DNA of 60,738 nucleotides from Bacteroidales bacterium UBA4230 (GTDB lineage: Bacteria; Bacteroidota; Bacteroidia; Bacteroidales; UBA932): NCBI GenBank assembly GCA_002395605.1, contig DGXO01000032.1:8094-68831 (forward strand), written 5' to 3'. Under the pieces are notes generated by a model, which saw only the letters and a program-made list of their open reading frames with translations, made no database searches and had not been told where the DNA came from. The position numbers were made by a program, and so were the translations under genes. The first letter of the stretch is position 1. Each line of letters begins with the position of its first letter. Of the stretch, positions 55,634 through 60,738 are shown one piece after another.

Positions 55634-58600
55634 ATGAAAAGAATCTTTGCTTTTGTATTTGCAGTTCTGACCCTTACCATTCTCTGGTCCTGCACGCAGC
55701 AGGAACAGGAAGTGCCGGTATCATCCGTCACCCTAAGCCAGCCAACTGCCGAGATGATTATTGGGGAGACACTGATGCTCAAGGCCACTATCTCACCAAC
55801 AAATGCAACAGACAAACAAATAACATGGGCTTCTTCCAAGCAGTCTGTGGCTTCAGTAGACCAGTCAGGAAAGGTAGAAGCATTGACCGAGGGAGTATCC
55901 ATCATTACGGCAGTCGCTGGTGGGAAGACCGGCTCCTGTATGATTACAGTCAGTAAAGGATATATTGCCGTTGAATCAATAGAGCTAGATAATCAGGAAC
56001 TGACACTTGTGGAAGGAGATGAGTTTTCACTCAAAGCAACCGTCAAACCTGACGATGCCACGGAAAAGACGGTTACTTGGTCATCATCGGACTCAAAGGT
56101 TGTAACTGTCGATGATTCGGGCAAGGTCAAAGCAATCAAAGAAGGCGAGGCGGTCATAACTGCAAAAGCTGGAGAGAAGTCCGCAGAGTGCAAAGTTACC
56201 GTCAGCGCCAAGAAGATAGACGTAACGATGGTGATGCTCAGCAAGACCTCACTCTCGATGATTGTTGGCGAGGAGTTCACTCTGACTGCGACGATTGTTC
56301 CAGAGAACGCGACGGTTAAAACCATCCAGTGGAGCACTTCGGATCCCCGTATCGCAACGGTTGATGAGGGAAAGATCAAAGCAATCAAGGAAGGCAACGC
56401 CAAGATAGTGGCATACGTTGACGGGAAAACCGCCGAGTGCGATGTTACTGTGGACTTTATCCCTGTTCAGAGCATAACCTTCGACAAGACATCACTTTCC
56501 CTGTACGAAGGTGAAGATTACACAATCACCGCCACCATTTCTCCGGAAAATGCCACGTATCAGGATATAACCTGGATGACCAATGATCCAAAGATTGCAA
56601 CCGTAGAGAATGGAAAGGTCTTCGCCGTCAAGAAAGGGACTGCCACCATCAAGGCCGAGGCCAACGGCAAGAGCGTAGTATGCCAGATAGAGGTTCTTTC
56701 TTCCATAGCGGAGATATCTCTTGACAAGAATGAGCTCAGCATGATTGTCGGAGATACCGAGACCCTCACTGCCATTATTACTCCCGCAGATGCCACCCTG
56801 CGTGAGAAGATAACCTGGGCAACATCGGATGACAAGATCGCCACCGTGGATGAGAATGGCAAGGTAAAGGCTATAAAAGAGGGTTCTGCTAAGATATCGG
56901 CAATGGTTGAAGGCAAGAAAGCTGAATGCCTTGTTACTGTCGACTATATCCATGTATCCTCAATAGATATCAGCCAGACTGAAGCCACCCTTTATATCGG
57001 TGATGCCGTAACGCTGACGGCTACGCTGAACCCCAATAATGTAACCTATAACACAATAGAATGGGTCTCCTCCAACAATGATGTAGTGACGGTCTCCCCG
57101 ACGGGGAAAGTCACTGCTGTCGGCAAGGGAACGGCGACGGTATCGGCCAAATCTGACGGGAAGGAGGCAAAGTGTTCATTCACTGTTCTTGTACCGCTTG
57201 CGAATCTTTCCTTCAATCAGAACAGCCTGACTCTCTTCAAGGGCGCGACATCAACGCTCTCAATCATCAAGAATCCCTCAGATGCCACCTTGAAGGGAGA
57301 AATTATTTGGAACTCTTCCAATACGGCTGTAGCAACTGTTACCGAGCAAGGCCTAGTCTCGGCCGTGAACAAGGGAACGGCTAACATCACCGCATCCGTT
57401 GACGGATGCACAGCTATTTGCTCCGTTTCGGTCCTTGAATCAGTATCTGGAATCTCATTGAACAAGAGTTCAGCGACAATCAACAAGGGGGAATCAATTA
57501 CGCTTACTTATAGCGTTATCCCTATTGGGGCCACGCTCCAGGGAGAGGTCTCCTGGGTCTCGTCTGATTCATCCGTTGCGACGGTTGACAATCAGGGGAA
57601 TGTCAAGGCCGTTGGAGCAGGAACCGCTGACATCACGGTTTCATTGGAAGGATATAACGCCACGTGCCATATTACCGTTGTCATACCGGTCAGCTCTGTG
57701 TCTCTTGACAAGACCTCTCTTGAACTAATAAAGGGCGAAAGCGAGACACTGACCGCAACTGTAAATCCTTCCGATGCTACGGATAAAACCGTTACTTGGA
57801 AGTCATCCAATTCAAGTGTTGCCTCTGTACAAAACGGTGTCATTACGGCCAATATGACTGGACAAGCCAAGATTACAGCCACCGCCGGTGGAAAATCCGC
57901 CACATGTACGGTTTCGGTGACAACCCCCGTAACGTCTATCACTTTGGACAGGTCCTCCATTTCCCTGGAGGAAGAACAAAGCACGACCCTCATCGCGACG
58001 GTATCTCCAAGCGATGCGGATGATAAGACCGTGTCATGGAGTTCTTCTAATCCTGATGCCGCGACGGTCAATCCAAACGGAAAGGTTTATGCAGTGAAAG
58101 AAGGCCAGGCTGTGATTACCGCAACAGCGGGTTCCTTGTCCGCCAGTTGCTCGGTTACTGTTTCCAAGAAAATTATTCCAGTCACTTCGGTTTCTCTTGA
58201 TAAGACCACATTGGCACTCATTAAGGGTGAAACAGCCACGTTGACAGCAACGGTCAGTCCATCAGATGCTACAGACAAGGATGTGACATGGACAAGCTCA
58301 GATGAGACTATCGCAAGTGTGGACCAGACCGGAAAGGTCACGGCATTAGCTGGGGGCAGCGTCACCATAAAGGCTGCTGCAGGCGAGAAATACGCCACTT
58401 GCTCTGTGACCATTACGGTCCCTGTTTCTTCTGTCTCTCTGGACCAGACATCACTGGCACTGAATAAAGGTGAATCTGCGACTCTGACGGCGACCGTTAA
58501 TCCTTATGATGCTACGGATAAATCTGTATCGTGGAGCACATCCAACTCTTCAGTTGCCACAGTAGCTAATGGTGTGGTAAAAGCTGTGGGCGGTGGAACT

Positions 58601-58954
58601 GCCACAATTACGGTTAACGCCAGCGGAAAGAAAGCGACCTGCGCTGTAAACGTGACCGTTCCTGTTAGTTCAATCAGTCTCAACATGGCATCTGTTAAGC
58701 TTAAACAGAATGAAACGATTCAACTGTTAGCCACGGTTGGGCCAGGTGATGCGACTGATAAGACCGTAACCTGGAGCTCTTCTGATACTACCGTTGCTAC
58801 TGTTGACGCGACAGGCAAGGTAAAGGCATTAAAGGAAGGAACTTCTATCATTACTGCAACGGCCGGGGCAAAATCCGCCACGTGCTTAATAACCGTTTCC
58901 AACACCACCTCTGGCGGAGGTCATGAAGGAACTGGTGAAGAAGAATGGGATTAA
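55634..58954 (+). CDS. Surface lipoprotein with 13 tandem BIG2 (bacterial Ig-like 2) domains
   Basis: This 1106-residue lipoprotein has lipobox LTILWSC (about residues 14-20). From residue 29 on it is 13 BIG2 repeats of about 80 residues, each with the pattern L-x-x-G-x-x-x-x-L-x-A-x-x-x-P-x-x-A-T...W-x-S-S-x...V-A-T/S-V...G-x-V-x-A...I-T-A...C-x-x-x-V. The end is a short Gly/Glu tail. Such rods hold adhesins or binding tips away from the outer membrane. The next lipoprotein starts 14 nt later, so they are probably one operon. Codon use is more A/T-rich than the core genes. Confidence 0.9.
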   Translation: MKRIFAFVFAVLTLTILWSCTQQEQEVPVSSVTLSQPTAEMIIGETLMLKATISPTNATDKQITWASSKQSVASVDQSGKVEALTEGVSIITAVAGGKTGSCMITVSKGYIAVESIELDNQELTLVEGDEFSLKATVKPDDATEKTVTWSSSDSKVVTVDDSGKVKAIKEGEAVITAKAGEKSAECKVTVSAKKIDVTMVMLSKTSLSMIVGEEFTLTATIVPENATVKTIQWSTSDPRIATVDEGKIKAIKEGNAKIVAYVDGKTAECDVTVDFIPVQSITFDKTSLSLYEGEDYTITATISPENATYQDITWMTNDPKIATVENGKVFAVKKGTATIKAEANGKSVVCQIEVLSSIAEISLDKNELSMIVGDTETLTAIITPADATLREKITWATSDDKIATVDENGKVKAIKEGSAKISAMVEGKKAECLVTVDYIHVSSIDISQTEATLYIGDAVTLTATLNPNNVTYNTIEWVSSNNDVVTVSPTGKVTAVGKGTATVSAKSDGKEAKCSFTVLVPLANLSFNQNSLTLFKGATSTLSIIKNPSDATLKGEIIWNSSNTAVATVTEQGLVSAVNKGTANITASVDGCTAICSVSVLESVSGISLNKSSATINKGESITLTYSVIPIGATLQGEVSWVSSDSSVATVDNQGNVKAVGAGTADITVSLEGYNATCHITVVIPVSSVSLDKTSLELIKGESETLTATVNPSDATDKTVTWKSSNSSVASVQNGVITANMTGQAKITATAGGKSATCTVSVTTPVTSITLDRSSISLEEEQSTTLIATVSPSDADDKTVSWSSSNPDAATVNPNGKVYAVKEGQAVITATAGSLSASCSVTVSKKIIPVTSVSLDKTTLALIKGETATLTATVSPSDATDKDVTWTSSDETIASVDQTGKVTALAGGSVTIKAAAGEKYATCSVTITVPVSSVSLDQTSLALNKGESATLTATVNPYDATDKSVSWSTSNSSVATVANGVVKAVGGGTATITVNASGKKATCAVNVTVPVSSISLNMASVKLKQNETIQLLATVGPGDATDKTVTWSSSDTTVATVDATGKVKALKEGTSIITATAGAKSATCLITVSNTTSGGGHEGTGEEEWD

Positions 58955-58968
58955 AAACACAATTGAAT

Positions 58969-60738
58969 ATGAAAACAAACTTTTTTGCAATATCAGGTAT
59001 TATTCTTTGTGTTGTTGCCTGCAATATCAAAGAAGAGGATTACGAAACCCCTTCTTTAGGGTCAGTATCTTTTTATGCTGTTAACGGAGACTCCTCTTCT
59101 TCTAAAACAGTTCTTCAAACTGACGGGGCTGTTTGGTGGAATGCAAATGATAAGATCGACATATTCATAGGAGACAAATCTTTTGAATTCTCTTCCGAAA
59201 ACACTTCAGTTTCTGCAGAAGCAACATTCAATGGGACTCTGGATGGCGTCTCCTGGGAAAACGTAAATGAGTTCTGGGCAGTATATCCACACTCAGAATC
59301 AAATTTATGTAATGGGTCCACGGTTACTGTCAATCTTACAGATAAACAGATTGCCACTGAGGGGTCATTCGCTAAAGACCTTTTCATCTCTATTGCGAGG
59401 TCTAACGATTTCAATCTTACATTCTATAATGTCTGCGGTGGAATCAAGTTCTCAGTTTCAGAGTCCGGGATTAAAACCGTTTCATTCAAAAGCGAAAATG
59501 GCGAAGCTATCGCAGGAACGGCAACAGTCTCATTTGACGCGGAAGGAAAGCCGGTCATTAATGAGATTACGAGCCCGTTTTCTGAGATAGTCTTATCGGC
59601 CCCTGACGGAAATACTTTTGAGGTTGGTAAATGGTATTATATCGTTTGTTTCCCCGCCACTCTTGAAAAGGGTTATTCACTTGTTCTGAATAAGACAGAC
59701 GGCACTCTTGCCGAAAGAAAAAATGAGAATCAGGTCATAATAAAAAGATCGACGTGGGGACGGTTGACTGAAATGGATAAGTCTCTGAATTACGCTATTC
59801 CTCATGTTGACTTGGGACTATCGGTAAAGTGGGCTGAATTTAATTTAGGAGCATCGTCACCTGAAGAGTTTGGTGATTATTACGCTTGGGGAGAAACTGA
59901 GACTAAGAGTGATTACAGTTGGTCAACATATAGTTTCGGCACCAGTGCAGACGGTCCTTTTTCAAAGTATAACACAAATAGTTCTTATGGCACAGTTGAT
60001 AACAAGACTGTCCTAGAAGCGGAAGATGATGTCGTTCGCGTAAAACTCGGTAAAAACTGGCGAATGCCCACTGATGTAGAATGGGAGGAATTGAGGACGA
60101 ACTGTAACTGGACTTGGGTGACAGACTACAATGAAACGGGAATCTGTGGAAGAATAGTAACCAGCAAGATTACCGGCAATAGCATCTTCCTTCCCGCCGC
60201 CGGTCACGGCAATGGTACGTTATTCAACAATGTTGGATCATGTGGCTACTACTGGTCTTCGTCCATCCATACGGACTACCCGTACGGTGCGCGTTCCCTG
60301 TACTTCGACGCCGACTGGGTGACGACGACCGGCTTACTCCGCCGTTGCTACGGGCCATCTGTCCGTCCTGTTTATGATGATCAGATACATATTAAATCAA
60401 TCTCTCTAAATCAAACTGCTTTACTGCTTAGAATTGGTGAATCCAAGAAACTGGAAGTGACCATAACGCCTACAGATGCAGCAAATAAAGATTTGACTTG
60501 GAGCAGCTCTGACACAAGTATTGCTACAGTTGACCCTGATGGAGTCATTACAGCAACTTCTTTGGGCTCATGTACTATTACAGTAACATCCATAGACGGT
60601 GGGTTAATGGCAACATGCTCAGTTGATGTAAAAAATATTCCAACTGCTGTGGATCTTGGATTAAGCGTAGAATGGTCCCCTTTTAACCTCGGAGCTACAG
60701 CACCAGAAGAGTATGGCAACTACTATGCTTGGGGAGAA
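58969..60738 (+). CDS. Fimbrillin-like/FISUMP lipoprotein with a DGR-type variable region, 3' end outside the window
   Basis: The frame is open from the ATG at 58969 to the window end (590 codons). The lipobox is IILCVVAC. Residues about 25-280 look like a fimbrillin-family beta-sandwich. Residues about 285-468 are a C-type-lectin-like FISUMP domain (VDLGLSVKWAEFNLG, YAWGETE, LGKNWRMPTDVEWEEL, IFLPAAG). Its end (60244-60372) is a GC-rich hypervariable-looking stretch, YWSSSIHT to GPSVRPV. One BIG2 domain follows (about 475-560), and then a second FISUMP module begins (VDLGLSVEWSPFNLG). It is probably co-transcribed with the BIG2 rod and exposed at the surface. Confidence 0.85.
   Translation, partial: MKTNFFAISGIILCVVACNIKEEDYETPSLGSVSFYAVNGDSSSSKTVLQTDGAVWWNANDKIDIFIGDKSFEFSSENTSVSAEATFNGTLDGVSWENVNEFWAVYPHSESNLCNGSTVTVNLTDKQIATEGSFAKDLFISIARSNDFNLTFYNVCGGIKFSVSESGIKTVSFKSENGEAIAGTATVSFDAEGKPVINEITSPFSEIVLSAPDGNTFEVGKWYYIVCFPATLEKGYSLVLNKTDGTLAERKNENQVIIKRSTWGRLTEMDKSLNYAIPHVDLGLSVKWAEFNLGASSPEEFGDYYAWGETETKSDYSWSTYSFGTSADGPFSKYNTNSSYGTVDNKTVLEAEDDVVRVKLGKNWRMPTDVEWEELRTNCNWTWVTDYNETGICGRIVTSKITGNSIFLPAAGHGNGTLFNNVGSCGYYWSSSIHTDYPYGARSLYFDADWVTTTGLLRRCYGPSVRPVYDDQIHIKSISLNQTALLLRIGESKKLEVTITPTDAANKDLTWSSSDTSIATVDPDGVITATSLGSCTITVTSIDGGLMATCSVDVKNIPTAVDLGLSVEWSPFNLGATAPEEYGNYYAWGE
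60244..60372 (+). other. Candidate variable region (VR) of a diversity-generating retroelement
   Basis: The 43 codons are about 61% GC inside a gene of roughly 35-45% GC. 21 of the 43 end in C, as expected when AAC codons of a template repeat are randomised at their first two bases. Residues that are usually constant in Bacteroidetes DGR targets are all kept (YWSSS, T, P, A, L-x-F, V, R, G-x-SVRPV), and the variable positions lie between them. Confidence 0.7.

Noticed and set aside
1..60738. Template repeat or reverse transcriptase for the DGR
   Set aside because: I saw no second copy of the variable-region framework and no gene with reverse-transcriptase motifs in the window; they must lie outside if they exist.

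Overview
The window looks like chromosomal DNA of an uncultured Bacteroidales bacterium, probably from an animal gut. Three things support this. Almost every transcription unit starts at a Bacteroidetes-type -7 element (TAnnTTTG) and there are few Shine-Dalgarno sites. Several proteins belong to Bacteroidetes families (DUF4290, DUF4250, FISUMP-type lipoproteins, fimbrillin-like proteins, Ig-like BIG2 stalks). Many lipoproteins carry a cysteine lipobox. Family and genus cannot be fixed from the sequence alone.

Layout. 1-1130: 5' end of a tRNA and a mannose-1-phosphate guanylyltransferase. 1.2-7.8 kb: AddA-like helicase-nuclease, DUF4290, FtsK and a LolA-like protein. 7.8-10.9 kb: FISUMP lipoprotein, ApbE and a minimal ComEC. 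11-13.9 kb: acetate kinase, phosphotransbutyrylase-type acyltransferase and triosephosphate isomerase. 14-15.3 kb: Pth and L25/Ctc. 15.4-18 kb: an accessory patch with an AlbA_2 ATP-binding regulator and two unknown genes. 18-27 kb: XerD, M49 and C11 peptidase lipoproteins, SppA and an AddB-like nuclease. 26.9-30 kb: a minus-strand operon of C1 peptidase, PssA, a mannose-6-phosphate isomerase-like protein and an S4 protein. 30-33 kb: lipoprotein, DEDDy exonuclease and RlmI-like methyltransferase. 33-37.8 kb: a repeat-rich stretch around an outer-membrane protein, an IMPase and an esterase. 37.8-46.2 kb: small metabolic genes, HrpB and a GH29 fucosidase. 46.2-54.3 kb: DUF362 lipoprotein, PreA-like dehydrogenase, M23 endopeptidase, YgiQ radical SAM protein and a ClC channel. 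54.4-60.7 kb: a clearly accessory segment.

The accessory right end is the most interesting part. An MntA-HepT toxin-antitoxin pair lies between two 15-bp direct repeats. Next comes a 215-bp segment bounded by perfect 16-bp inverted repeats; it contains one -7 promoter pointing right and looks like an invertible (phase-variable) promoter. Downstream are a 1106-residue lipoprotein of 13 tandem BIG2 domains and, 14 nt later, a second lipoprotein that runs off the window. That second gene contains a 129-bp GC-rich segment with the residue pattern of the variable region of a diversity-generating retroelement (DGR). The segment may therefore be a surface-display operon with an on/off switch and a hypermutable tip. 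The reverse transcriptase and template repeat would have to lie outside this window.

The window also carries several dispersed repeats: a 146-bp palindromic element inserted in frame in the YgiQ gene, two arrays of 52-bp hairpin units between convergent genes, a 93-bp direct repeat around the esterase, and a rod-shaped structured leader. The heptamer WTCGGCC is strongly over-represented in housekeeping regions and nearly absent from the accessory end.
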